Position numbers and translations under genes: made by a program
The notes under the pieces: model-generated
The model's database searches: none
The model's input: only the letters and a program-made list of their open reading frames with translations
Told to the model about the DNA's origin: nothing
Shown here: positions 1-11,731 of the stretch, piece after piece
Numbering within the stretch: position 1 is the first letter of the stretch
Layout of the letters: every line of letters starts with the position of its first letter
Assembly (NCBI GenBank): GCA_000697665.1
Contig: KL197712.1
Span: forward strand, 62,001-126,000
From: Jaapia argillacea MUCL 33604
Lineage: Eukaryota > Basidiomycota > Agaricomycetes > Jaapiales > Jaapiaceae
Reading direction: 5' to 3'
DNA: 64,000 nucleotides

Positions 1-363
1 ACTAGTCCATTTACGCTCAAATGAACCCATTGCGGATACCACTCATCCCTCCATTTTTGGTCAACCTCTCCTCGGACCGCAAGGATTGGTAATAAATGGG
101 AGGCTTCGTTTGAGCTGCGAATATCTGGGAGTGAGATAGGCGGGTTGGACAAGCCTGTCCATAAAAGCACATAAACACAATCTGACCAGAAATACCTCCT
201 GCTCGACCTATCCTTGTGTGGTAGGAGAAGTCATAATCAACATAACTCAAGACTCAAATTCATGAGATCCATCATTTAACGAAAAATCGACGTTACTACG
301 TAGGGGATAGCGGTTAGCCACGATGATTAGGTGATGTAAATTCTGTTCGGAGGTGCTCATCTA
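1..363. other. intergenic, no gene seen
   Basis: Only short open frames without recognisable motifs are present. This is the 3' flank of the minus-strand gene that stops at 364. Confidence 0.4.
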
Positions 364-1946
364 TTAGTACGAATGGGATGGATAATGTTCTGCACTATCA
401 AGGGAGAGGATGGTGGGACGAGGAGAGCCGTTATAGCTCGACGAAGCTGGGGAAGACGAGGTGATAAAGGAAGAAGCACCAAAGTTACGAGACGGTCGTC
501 GACTTGGGTATACAGAAGGAGTCTCAGACTGGAGTACGAGTATGGTAGGGCGAATGGAATTGGAGTCATCACCGCCTTGAACGGGCGCCTCGTAGAGCGT
601 ATTTCGGAATGCCTCAACTTCGGGGTCGTCAACGGGGAGGGGAGAAGGGGTGCCGCTGAGAGTGGGAGTGGATGAGGCCCAATTAGTCGATGGGAGCGAG
701 TTTGGGGATAGTAGTCGAATGGGCGACGCAGCTGCCGAATGACTGAATGGGATTGGGGAGGGCGACTGCGGACTTCCGGCGTCTTGGGTCAGGTATTCGT
801 CAAGCATACCACTGTGTGCACTAGCTCCATTCTGGGACTCGTGGGTGGGCAGAGAGTTAGTACGTTGGGGCGGTTTGGGCGGTGTGCTGAAGGAGCTGAG
901 CGCACAAGTGCAAACCACGCGCGCCCTTCTCAAGACATAGTGGCGGTCAACAACGTTCCCGGCAGGAGCGATAAGTTCTCTATTGGTCCTCGCTAACCCT
1001 AGAAATACTGTAGCTCCAACTTGGTCGGAAACCTCCCTCGAACACCGTTTGATCGACACCATAGTATTATGGTTCAGATCACTGGAGAGCTCTGGAATAT
1101 AAGAACGATACCAAGCATCTCCTGAGGATATTGAACCATGAAGCATTCGGGAGAATTCGTATCCCGCCTTAAGAACTGGGAGCAGGGATGAAACCGACAT
1201 GGTCGGCTCGTAGGATATTCCGAGGAGTTTGGAGAGTAATGGGAGATGTTCTGCCATGATAGAGCACGCCATTCGGGGAGTAAACGTTTCAACTGGTGAT
1301 GAGAATGTCCGTCGTCGCCAAGCCCCAGCAACCGTGGGGTCTTCTGATGTTGATAGTTAGGAACCAGTCACAAAGGGAATATTTCAACAGGAGAGGGTCG
1401 ACTCACTTGCAAATAGCTGCTCATATACCCTTGTGAAATAGGAATTGCTCTCTGGGGAACTCGTTACGGGAAAGGAATTTATGAACCCCTCAGAGATGGC
1501 TTCGGAGATGGCATTGCGCAGCAGATTTTGAATGTTCATCGGAGTGGCAGGAATCGAAGATCCATCACAATCACCAAGGGTGAGGTCTGCGACGGTGGCA
1601 TCCCGAAGGACCCCCAAGGGTAGTGGAGGCTCACGAGTAATGTTGGCGGCCCAGCGATGGATCTCTCGTTCGAGCTGGAATGCAAAGTTCTGCGATGAAA
1701 AAGGTGAGGTGTCAAGATAACTGGGGAATAACCAAATGGAAGGCTCACGGCGATATAAGACTCATCAAAAGGTTCGTCGCGTTCATTATCAATTACCCGC
1801 TCCAGAGTGGCAATACGGCCACGCAGCATCTGAATCTGATCCTCTTGTTGTTCCAGTTTCAGACGCAACGTCTCGTTCCGCTCATGGGCAATACGCTGGG
1901 ACGACCTGTCAATTTCGCGATGGCAGGAAGCAGGGTCCGTGGACAT
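364..1946 (-). CDS. hypothetical protein, N-terminal coiled coil, Ser/Pro-rich C-terminus (486 aa)
   Basis: Three exons join in phase: 1749..1946, 1407..1689 and 364..1343 (introns 1690-1748 and 1344-1406, both GT...AG). The first about 60 residues are rich in Arg, Glu, Leu and Gln with heptad-like spacing (RLKLEQQEDQIQML), suggesting a coiled coil. The middle, about residues 67-235, is compact and includes the block DPTVAGAW just after the second intron. From about residue 270 to the end it is low-complexity Ser/Pro/Thr. The layout reminds me of a conserved agaricomycete protein of unknown function, but I cannot name a domain. No signal peptide or membrane span is visible. The start is the first ATG of the exon that carries the coiled coil; an extra upstream exon cannot be excluded. 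Confidence is high that the exons are coding, low for any role. Confidence 0.7.
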
Positions 1947-2771
1947 ACGAAGTTCTCAAGTGCATAGCGATAACTCGAAGCCGAGACGAAGGGTTCGTAC
2001 GACATGTATGGGACGGGGTTATGGAGGGAAATGTGAGAGATGTTGTGAGAGGATATGTGTTGGCTTTGAAGGCACATGCACAGTTGCACTGGTCATATTG
2101 GGGATTGACCACATAGCCTCACCCCTTCAAGTAAAGACCCGGCCTGGGGCTAAACGCTCGAGTATTTGCATCGACGGCACTTGTGCAAATCCATGAAAAC
2201 ATGGGCTGTAGAAGGACAAGATGACTGGCAGCAGTGTGATTGCGGAGCAAGATGGCGGCACTCCTTCCGGGAATGGGAGGGACAGTTGTGAGGGCGTGGA
2301 CGCCAGTCTCCAGAATTAGGGAGTTTGTGGATCGGTCAACAGAGCCACGTGGTGCAAACAAGCTGATGGCTAACGGAGAAGCGCACCTGAAGCACAATCA
2401 TGGTGGTAGGAAGCACCCATTATGCAGTAAGATGTGGGCTACAAGTACTCATAGGTATCACATATATTCCTATGGGTTGCATGCGCCGATGCGTGATGAG
2501 GATGCCATTAGCCACCGCCACCCAGATACCACATTTGCACAATGCACGCGAGCCACCACGTGGCTCCGGTGGCTGCTCCACATTTGGAGACTTGTTCGAA
2601 GTCGTTCTGTGCATAGACTCTACCTCGGCGTGTTCTCCTACAAACATACGTGGATATCACATTAAATGAGCGGGTGGCTGGAATGAAGTGGAAATAATAA
2701 CTCCAAATTCGCAGAGTACACTCGCCACTGTGTCCAGTCTATTAGTATTAGGCACACGACCCGGAGGCCCG
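1947..2771. other. intergenic, no gene seen
   Basis: Frames are short on both strands and carry no recognisable motif. It holds one copy of a 24-bp sequence (2108..2131) seen again at 8256..8279. The rest is the 5' flank of the 364..1946 gene and the 3' flank of the F-box gene. Confidence 0.4.
2108..2131 (+). repeat. 24-bp direct repeat, copy 1
   Basis: Matches 8256..8279 at 23 of 24 bases (the single difference is C/T at position 15 of the unit). Flanking bases do not match. The copies sit outside an intact F-box/LRR gene and upstream of its broken paralogue, so they may be a trace of the same duplication. Confidence 0.6.
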
Positions 2772-4279
2772 TCACGGAAATAGTTGGCAGGTGGGTTGTG
2801 GACTGCTAGCACAATAGTATATATTCATCAAGAACATACAAAAAAAAACCGCGAGGTGAGCGGGAGTGTTCCCAATAGATAACAACCCGGTGATCCAGCG
2901 CAAGAAATTGCGAGCCCGACCAACCAAGATACCGGCAGGTAAAACAGCAATCAAGTATACAGCGAGGTTGTTCTGAAACAAAGCACCAGGATGAAGACTC
3001 GACATGAGGGCTCTGCAGAGAACAGTCAGGAGACCTCGTGAGGGCTCAACAGCTGAGACGTACCAGATAAGCAGAATCGCATCTTCAATCGGAATGCCAG
3101 GCACCGCCTTCTCAATCCACCCAATTTGCTGTGGGGTGAACTCGGAAGGGTAGTTGTACAGACGAATAACTTTCAAGGTCCCAGAGATCGCGATGAGAGC
3201 CTCCGAGGCCGTCTCGCCGTAGATTCCTTCTCCCGGGTCGATAAAGAGTTTCAATACCTCCAGAGGCGGCTTGACCACACAAAGTGGCACCCAATTTACG
3301 CTACAGCAGCCAAAGTTCTTCAAATTGGGCAAGTCACTCTCTCCTAAGCCTCGTAGAACTCCCGAGTGCGGCTTGTAAGTGATGTTTTCGAACGGGATTG
3401 GAAACTCATCACATCGGTTGAGATCGAGTGACACGATGGAAGGGTGAGCGCGTAGGAACGCACAAAGCGCTTGAGCGGAAATAGACGTGTCGGAGAGAGC
3501 AAAGTGACGGAGACGGGGGATGCAGAGGTTTTGGAACGTATCGGGGAGTGGTACTGAGCAGCTTCCCAGTTGAAGTTTGAGCAGTTGTAGTGAAGGATTG
3601 TGGGATATAAATTGGACGAGGCGAGGAATCAGGACCATGGTGTTGAGAGAGAGAGGGTAATTGAACACTGAATATGTGAAGGAGTCTATGTTTGCAACGG
3701 TTGGCAGCTAGAGCAAAGTCGCACATTCAGTTTGTTGGCGGGTTGAATGATGAGGAGACAGCATACCTTCGAATTTCTAGAATCTATGTTGGACATCGTG
3801 ACAGAAATTGGATCTCGAACTTCTATCACCCGAAGGTTCGGGCAGTATGCGTGAAGAACCTCCCATACTTTATCAAACCCGCCTTTGATGAAGTAACATG
3901 ATCCTCTCCAGTGCCAGCGAAAAGTGACGAGACCGGACATTGTCTTCAGAGCGGTGAGAAAGGGCTCTTCGGAGACACACGCTCTAGTCTCGGGAAGGTT
4001 TCTGCGGGGAACTTGAAGGGCAGAGTCGAGCTCGGGCATCCGGGCCAACTCATGCGAAATTCGCAGAGAGCGTATGTTTCCAGCAAGGAAAGGTTGCCTT
4101 TCTAGATGTTTCCATAGATCACTGGCATGTAGAGGTGCTGAAATCTCGCGGTAGTGGAGTACATTTGGAATGAGAAGCTGCTTCATGAATTGGCACGTCG
4201 AGGCCAAAGACAGGACGTCGTCGCGATCGTCGACAGAGCTGATAATCGGGTGGATAATTTCAAGGGGTAAAGCGAGCAT
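2772..4279 (-). CDS. F-box / leucine-rich-repeat-like protein (482 aa)
   Basis: Two exons, 3767..4279 and 2772..3707, join in phase 0 across a 59-bp GT...AG intron. Residues about 3-45 (starting LPLEIIHPII, then DVLSLASTC) look like the degenerate F-box that opens many agaricomycete proteins; such F-boxes bind Skp1 in SCF ubiquitin ligases. The rest has irregular leucine-rich strands, including LQLLKLQLGS, FLRAHPSIVSLDL and PNLKNFGCCSVNW. No membrane protein is expected, although the last 60 residues are unusually hydrophobic and may come from a mis-set 3' end. A broken paralogue lies in opposite orientation at about 8480..9770 and shares HYREI, the NWVPL block and the following strand. The family is strongly expanded in mushrooms; its substrates are mostly unknown. 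Confidence 0.8.
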
Positions 4280-4973
4280 GGTTTGGTAGAAACCTGAGGA
4301 GAAAGTGGACTAGCGGGAGTGGCCATGGCAGTGGCGTGGACGCGCTCGTTTGTGGCGTCCCAGTTTGACCACGGTTGTTTCGCAGCCCAATATCATCCTT
4401 CCTAGTTTGGGCACGGTGCCACACTTGGCACCTCAAGCTACCACTTTTCTGTATCGACCCCGATCTCAATCCTAATTCCGAGGGCTCACTGCATCAAGGT
4501 TGTACCAACTCACCAGGTTGTTTGCATTCGACGGTGGTGATTACAAACTTGAACTCATGCCTTCTCTACGCCCCTAGATGCCATCTTGGGATAAGTATTT
4601 CCACGTCACAGTAGTCTCCCCGACCCTGCGGGTTGGGTCTTGAGACGTTTCACCACGTAAGTGTCGAAGTGCCCAACTACTCTGCGATTGCAGGCAGAAA
4701 CAGTTTCTTACAAACTCAGTCCCAACTGACTCCATAGGAGGAGAGCAACCGACATCGATGGAATCACGTATCAGGCTGTATGCCCGGGTGTTAACCACGT
4801 CGCGAGGTACACTTTGCAGGGGATGGTAGCGTTAAGGGATCACGAGCGCCGTTACCTTCGAAACAGTCCTTTCGAAATCATAGCCCACAACCGTCGCAAG
4901 AACCCAAGCCAGAATATAAACATCAAGAAATGAATACGAAGAATAATGTACCGACACGCGAGTCTTCGTAAAT
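4280..4973. other. intergenic, no gene seen
   Basis: This holds the 5' flank of the F-box gene and the 3' flank of the FAD oxidase. Open frames here are short and unrelated to neighbours. Confidence 0.4.
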
Positions 4974-7737
4974 CTACGCCAATGACTGTGAATCGCTGGA
5001 ATCTTTGTCCTTCGTGGCGGTCTGTCCAGGGAGTGGGATTCTGTGACAGCCTGCTCGACCCATGACATCCGTTGGATCGTACCGTGCCTTGACTTGGCTC
5101 AACCAGCCCATATTCTCCGTATATATCTTGTGGGCAGGCACGGTCTCCAGCGAAAGGTTATTGTAAAGCGCCACCTTATCAGAGGTGAGACCGAGCTCGC
5201 ACGCCACAACACGAATCCTTTCCAAAGTACCCTCGAGCTCTTTGATCCAGAAAACGTCATCGCTCGCATCATTCCAGCGGAAATACACAAGCAGAGGGCC
5301 ATATGGTGCTTCGCGCTTGTGTGGAAAAGCGGCACCTGGTGGGCTATTTTCGAAGATTGTTTTATGAACGGGCCAGGCGTCCACGATAATGGACGAGCCT
5401 CGATGAGATTTGAGGAATCCAGCAGCGTTCTGAGATAGATGTCAGCGTTGACGGAGGGGTCGTAATGAAGGCCACACCTTAGCTTCGTCGGCCATTTTAT
5501 CGAGAAGCGGCTTCGTATACTTCGATACCATGAGGCAGCCAAATCGTCCACTGGAAAAAATGTTATGGATAGAACTGGGGGAAAGAACACATGCTTACCG
5601 TTGTGGTATTTCGCCCATGTTATCGACGTTCTTGGTCACGAGGATCCGCCGAGGATGATCGCCCACGTTAGAATCGGAAGTATCTTTCCTATTAAGTGTC
5701 TCGGTGAGATCTCTGTCAAAATTGCCTTCAGTGTAGGCAACTCAAGATAAAAATACTTCCATACCGTTCTTGCAGTTCGTATACTTCAGAATGGCAAATA
5801 AGACTCGGCTCAAATGTTTTGGCAAGGCTTCTGTCAGAATCGCCGCCATCGGACTCGAAGTCGACGTTCAACGTTCCATCATGACCATTGAACACGTCCC
5901 CCACTTTATCTTCATGAATGGAGTTGGTGTCATGGTCCATATCGTTGTCACCAGACCGGACACCGTTGGAGTAGCGCGTTGGCTGACGAGAGGAAATCCC
6001 ATACCACCTGTCATACGACATTTCCTCGAAGATATCATCCAATGGGCCGCCATCGTCCTCGACCTCCTCGTTGTGCAGGACCGACAGGTTCTCTACGTGA
6101 GCGACCAATAACGCACCGTCTTGCAGCGTAAAAAATTGGTCTTGTGGCACGGCAGATACAACTGCTTGGTTAGCAACTTCGACTTCATCCGCTGCGCATA
6201 GGCCATCTACTTGGATGGCATATGGAGAGCTGTCTTGAATGGCTGAAGCTGAAGCTAAAGACTCTCTATCTATGCCTTCCTTCTCTATGGCGAATTGACC
6301 GGGGCCTCGGACTTCTAGATCCTTGAAAGGTCGTCGGATTGAAGTCGTCGGGAAGTGCTTCATGGGAGCGTTGCTCGAGGGAAGCTCAGTCTGCCCGAGC
6401 GTCCAACCCGCGGGGTCCAATTTCCAAACTTCGCCACTCTGTGCGAGGCGAACGAATTCTTGAAAAGGGACGTTGCGTTTTGGTTTCTCGGCGTCATAGA
6501 CGCAAAAAGCAGAGATGGTATACTGAAAATGAGTTATCAGCCTCTTGAGATCCACTACATACCGATTGAAGAGAGATATTACCTCTGGCAGCGATTCGCC
6601 CGGGTCCAGTTTATGTCTAAAAGCCGCAATGACACAAGCTTCCTTTCGGGTTTCGTTATCGATGAACTCGACAAGGGCATCCTTGACTTCTTCCTCCCGC
6701 GTTCCCGGAACCAAAAGGTAGGCTCCCTGATGAACGTCAACGAGGGTGCTCGATGATGAAAGGGAAGGAACAAACATAGGTTAAGTTCTGGGCAAAAGTT
6801 TGGAGAACAAACTTCGTAACGATGCCAAAATTGCTGGCTCCTCCCTAGATCGGCGGGCCAAAACAATGAAAAAAGGAGAGACAATCAAGAGGTATCGGCG
6901 CACCCGCAGTGCTTGGAAAAGTTCGCGCTCTTTATTAGCGTTGACGGTGCGGACGCAGCCATCAGGAGTCACGATCTCGTACGAGACCACATTATCAATC
7001 CCTAGACCATGGCAATTGCTCTTGAGGGAATAACCGCCTCCCAAAAGCCATCCGGCAACCCCAACTCCATCCGAAGCGGCCCCGCCGATCACGTTACGGC
7101 CAGTAGAGGCAAGCTTGCTATAAACTTGATCCCAGAGACAGCCAGCTCCGATTTCGACGTGCTGTGTCTCTTTGTCGAATCGAACCTTTGAAAATCGGGA
7201 CATAGAGATCTGGATGCCTATCGTAGAGCTGAACGTAGGTGCCATGCCATGACCGCCACCTTTCACCTGTCGACAGATCAGAGAAAAGAAGTGCACAAAG
7301 GGTATTAGCTTACGGCAAAAGGTACTTGATATTTCCTGAGAACCTTCATCTGTGTGAGGGTCAGCGTTTAGACAACAACTGTGATATTTGGGACCAGACC
7401 ATCTTTCCAAGATCGTCAACGCTACCGGGCTGCACGGCAAGTTGCGCCACCTGGCTGCTGCTTGCCAGAAAATGGCGGATACTGTCCTTGTAGCCTGAAC
7501 TGCCTATATGGAGGGAAACGAGCGGTCGTCAAATTCTATGGGGTCGAGAACAAATACGATGTACACCCCAATTGAAATAGTCGGATTTCGACCCAGGAGC
7601 GTCGCATATGCTCTCGAGTTCGTCAATGGCATCCGAAAGCTGAGGGAAAGGTATGTCAACGATCAGGCTACAGGATCCGCTGATGGCGCAAAATCTGGCC
7701 TCACTTCCTGAGACATTAATTCCTGTTTCTGAGACAT
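4974..7737 (-). CDS. FAD-linked oxidoreductase, berberine-bridge type, with a large internal insertion (730 aa)
   Basis: Eleven exons join in phase: 7705..7737, 7593..7639, 7400..7499, 7314..7349, 6904..7266, 6776..6844, 6583..6726, 5765..6522, 5599..5712, 5478..5550, 4974..5429. The N-terminal half is a PCMH-type FAD-binding domain: VKGGGHGMAP holds the His expected to bind FAD covalently, then GAGCLWDQVY, GGGYS, GLGIDNV and GGASNFGIVTKF. The C-terminus has the BBE domain ending in RYDPTDVMGRAG. Enzymes of this family oxidise alcohols, sugars or alkaloid-like substrates with O2. Between the two parts sit about 210 extra residues, acidic and low-complexity, with no family counterpart I recall. 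No clear signal peptide is visible at the chosen start (MSQKQEL). The donor of intron 2 (gtcgaa) is weak, so the first 60 residues are less certain. Substrate unknown. Confidence 0.75.
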
Positions 7738-8479
7738 GATTTAATCGCTGAGTGGGTCGAAGTTCAAGATGGGGTACAGGATGCGGGTCTTCAAACAGGG
7801 TAGGTGATACGACATCGTACTCTGTAATATAGGAAAACGGACAATAAGCATTTGATAGCCGTCAATGAAGTTTGTGTAGTGAGGAAGCGCTCGGAGGCTG
7901 GCTGTTTCCGGTACATGATACGGACAGGAGGACTTTTCATAGCCAGGCACTGGAGAACCTACCATCTCGCTGGCCCCGGATGACTTGTCAAAGTAAATCC
8001 AGGGGCACTTTCAGGGCTCACAAGGACGGGCCTACCTTGTCGCCGTTCTCAACCCCTCTCTAACCTGATTGGGGCGTGAAAGGTTTCTCCGGGGGTAGCA
8101 TTGCCCGAGGAGCGAAGTGCCGAAGTTCCAGTTTTGAGGACCATACACAAAGGCCTTGCTTGAAGGGTCGTTGGACTCTTTCCGGGCTTTGTTTTGTGTG
8201 TGAACTGGGTTGGTCGCCAGTGACAGAATGACAACAGCTATGCGGAATCAGAGGTACCACATAGCCTCATCCCTTCAAGGTTTCAGCGGGGAGATATGCC
8301 TCTATTTGAAGAGTTGGAGTAGTGAAGCGGATGAGGAACTGCCGTGCCAGTGGGTTAGCCCGTCGCTCAGCGCGATGCATTCAAGTTGAACGTTGATGAC
8401 TGTCGTCCAAGGTCTCCGAGTTGTTCAAGTTCCCACCATAATTTTATGTCTCATGGAATTCGTTCCCTTCCCTGACACA
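7738..8479. other. intergenic, no gene seen
   Basis: 5' flank of the FAD oxidase and upstream flank of the F-box pseudogene. It holds the second copy of the 24-bp repeat at 8256..8279 and nothing else that I recognise. Confidence 0.4.
8256..8279 (+). repeat. 24-bp direct repeat, copy 2
   Basis: Near-identical to 2108..2131. It lies about 220 bp upstream of the F-box pseudogene. Confidence 0.6.
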
Positions 8480-9770
8480 CTGATCACCATAAACGCCTCC
8501 ATAAACGCCTCAATTTTGGAGAGATGCTACTCTCTTTACCCACAGAGCAGTTGTCGACATGACACGTTGTCGCCTGGGTTAACCTCCCATCCGATTTGTT
8601 ATCTATCGTTGGCCTTAAATTGTTCCTCACTGAAGCATCCGCTGGTTCCAACTGTTGTTCACTACCGCGAAATCGCCGCGCCGGCCAATGCCAGCTACCT
8701 ATGGAAATACCTGGAGAGGCACCCTTCACTCTCTAGGAACATCCGATCCACACGCATCGGCACTGGCCCTTACAAATTCCCCAAGCTTGGTCGGGATCTC
8801 AAGGCTGAGGAGCGATTGTTGTGGCTAGATATGGACCGGGGCCTTGAAGTGCATCACCAGTTTGGTATCTCTTCAATTGTTTTGGGCGGAGCAGCGTTGG
8901 TTCAATTACGAGGGCATAGATGATTTGTGGGCTGTGCTCCTGAGTTCTGTCCAGTGCTTCAGGTATTGGAGGTCTAGGATCCAGAAGAATTTGAGGGCTT
9001 TAACGACCTTCCTTTCGCCGACCCGGAAACTAGAAACTCAAAGGTTTGCTCCCTACCTCCCGGGACGAAATTTATGACTGACGGAGCTCCTTCTCGCAGC
9101 TTCCAGAGCTTAGGGGCATTGACTCACTCGGCTACAGTCGCTGCGAATTCTGAGTTCCCTAGCGCAGACGACTTCCCGACTCCGTTCATTATTCCATTCC
9201 TACGTTGTAATTCGACTTTACAGTTTCTCGAGCTCCACTTAGCTGATCAGATCACAGCTCTTTCGAGTGAATTTGCTCATCTCCACCTACCTCTTCTCCG
9301 AGACCTATCTCAGTGAGTGTTGGAGTTCATGTCAAACACTCGCCAGATTTCTCCGTCGCAATCCGTCCATTGAATCCTTCACCCTCTTCTCGTGTCACGA
9401 TATGACTCCCTCGCCCAAAGGCGACCCCTCCCGCTCCTCTATCAACATATTACGAAAACTCAAGAAAGGCGATGGACCGAACTTACAGAGACTTCATTGT
9501 GCAATGGTCAATTGGGTACCCCTCCGTTTAGCGAGGCCACCTCTGAGCAAGTTGAGCTTTGTAATTGACAGCGAGCTGGATTATGAAGGATCCCCCTCGC
9601 ATGCTCTGAAAGCGATCTCAAGCACTCTGGAAGTGGTGGAAGTCCGTAAGGTCTACCTGGTGTGACGTTTCCATAAATTCCAAGGAATTTGGTGCTGGAG
9701 CGATTGGAATGGATGGGAGGGCCATGCCAAGCGCTACATTTGAGATCCGCTGAACTCAAGTGGGTCTCTC
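8480..9770 (+). pseudogene. broken F-box / LRR paralogue of the 2772..4279 gene
   Basis: Blocks in order match the intact gene: VVHYREIAAPANASYLWKYL (about 8648-8707) against VLHYREISAPLHASDLWKHL, a block around IDDLWAVL (about 8915-8940), CNSTLQFLELHLADQ (about 9208-9252), FLRRNPSIESF (about 9345-9380) and NWVPLRLARPPLSKL (about 9512-9555). The blocks fall in different frames: the frame changes near 8850 and again near 9300, and an in-frame stop follows the block ending LLRDLSQ. The N-terminal F-box is not readable as one frame. An alternative is a gene with several unusual introns, but I could not find splice sites that restore the missing parts. It is inverted relative to the intact copy and has clearly diverged, so the duplication is not recent. 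Confidence 0.65.
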
Positions 9771-10149
9771 ATGTTCCCTGGCTACGCCTGATACCAGGTT
9801 TTAAATCCAGCTCTCAGCAGTTCAGCAGGTATATTATATCTGTCGCTTTCTACCCTCCGAAATACCGCGCTTCGGGGGAGCAGAGACATTCTTCGCAAGG
9901 CCACAACACGTATCGCAGCTCGTTGGTCTCCGCCATTCGACTTCAGAGGATTAAGGAAGTAGCACCGAATGCCGCCATTTATAATATTCGCTTGCTCGCT
10001 ATCCACGCAGTGATGCAATCTCAATACCATAGTCTGATTTTTCTGGGAATTTCTCAGTACGTTCACAACTCCCCTACCCCCCACAAATCGTGTCCTCGCC
10101 CGTTCACAATATCATACAATGGTTACGACTCCGATACGAGCTAAAAGGT
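9771..10149. other. intergenic, no gene seen
   Basis: 3' flank of the F-box pseudogene and of the convergent GH45 gene. One frame is open to 10144 but carries no recognisable motif. Confidence 0.35.
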
Positions 10150-11070
10150 TCAAGGTGCAGTGCCTTCGAGACCAACATTGTCAATGTCTGATCACAGCGA
10201 GGTAACCGCCCCACGCACCTTTGTTACCGCAACCAGTAGATGGCCAGTTTGCAGCCGTTTCGCCACTGAGGCACGATCCCATCCACAACGAGCTGCCATC
10301 TGAACCGGACCATTGACTGCAAGAAACCTCGGTGTATGTGCCAGTAAGCGCGCCGTGTCCTGTGATGATTGTCGAGAGTCAATCAGTTCTCAATCATCGG
10401 GTCCATCCTTGCGGGGGCTCTACGCACCAGAAGGGAAGAAAGCGGCAGCTCCGCCTGTATCCTGGCAGATATCGAAGCTACGAATCACAATCCTCAGCTT
10501 CCTATCCCATATTACCGGAAGAAGTGATTAAGAACATACTGCACGGGCTTTCCATACTGATTATTCGGGGTACTTGTCGTCTGTCCACACCACACCGCGT
10601 TTCCAGAAACAGGACACAAATCCGTCACCTTGACCACGATGGAGTTGAAAGGACCAGTGTAGGAAGGCGAGTATGGATCGGCGGAACCGGTGAGTTTGAA
10701 GCATCTTCCACAAGCATCTCCAGGTCCCGATCCTGGTGCTGAACCAAAAGAAAGCTAATAATGGATGCCCAACTCGTTGAACAAGCCTTCTCAAATGTAA
10801 ATGGGTCATGCTGACCTGATTCATAGCAGCAGTGTACCCACTCGCGGTCTCTCCACACGCTAAGTAATCGAGAGCCATTCAACACCGGGATTCAGAATCG
10901 AAATGACATGAAAACGTACCTGGAGAACCACACCCTGAGTAGTAAGTGAAAGAGGCAGAACCCGAGGGGTTCTGAACGTATCCCCCTGTGGCACGAGTTT
11001 CCAAATCATTCGCGCTCACTAGGGTGAAGAAGACGGCAGGGAGGATGGACAGCAGGAAGAGTTTTGCCAT
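10150..11070 (-). CDS. GH45 endoglucanase, subfamily C (204 aa), secreted
   Basis: Six exons join in phase: 10920..11070, 10816..10859, 10540..10754, 10428..10477, 10219..10359, 10150..10163. The product hydrolyses internal beta-1,4 bonds of cellulose or mixed-linkage glucan outside the cell. Residues 1-20 are a signal peptide; a dibasic-free LETR/ATGG junction at 26/27 looks like the maturation site, as in Phanerochaete chrysosporium Cel45A. The mature part follows that enzyme almost block for block (SFTYYSGCGSPACG, GDACGRCFKLTG, KVTDLCPV, HFDICQDTGG, PSGHGALTGT, SCSQWSGSDG, CGNKGTAP). By that alignment, made from memory, Asn117 and Asp139 match the Asn92/Asp114 catalytic pair of Cel45A. There is no cellulose-binding module. 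The last coding exon has only 14 nt. Plant expansin-like proteins share the fold, but the HFD acid points to an active hydrolase. Confidence 0.93.
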
Positions 11071-11731
11071 GGTCTTGAATGTGGAAGGAGCTGAAGGTTG
11101 ACTCGATTCTGAGACATCTTGATATACCTGGCATTGTTAAATCAGTTTTACGATGCGATGAATATCCGACGTATATGCATCGTATACACAGAAGAAGAGA
11201 AAAACCATTCCGAAATCCATCCGATCTGAGGTCAAGAATAGTTGTCGGCAGAAGAAATGGTTCTTGAATAGAAGAAGCTTGTAGACCGTGATACTATTTT
11301 GGCGGGTGCTAAAGCGCTAAAGGACGAGCTACGCTCATGTGACAGGACTCCGTTGATGGGAAAATTGGGCTACGTCCTTGTGACTGCGGATAGAACGTGA
11401 AGGTAAATATCCGAGTGTGATTTGGAACGTCGAATCTACGGAGAGCCTGAGGCAAGTGACGCGAATGTGATTTGATGCCGCCCTGAGAGTACCTTCAAAG
11501 TTATACTGGAGGTGGGATGTGGACCGGGTACGGAAATCCACGAGAAACACGGTCGTTGTTTACTGATTTACATGGATCGGTGACAACAGATACACCTACA
11601 TACACTTCAGAACTGATTAGTACGGAGTCGTAAGTGAACACGCCAAGCCAACTCACATCAAAAATTCATAACAAGAATAACTTTCTGGCTTTTGCTTCGA
11701 GCTGACTTCTTCCGAACTCCTTCCTTCGCCC
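11071..11731. other. intergenic, no gene seen
   Basis: 5' flank of the GH45 gene and 3' flank of the acyltransferase gene. No coding signal was found. Confidence 0.4.
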
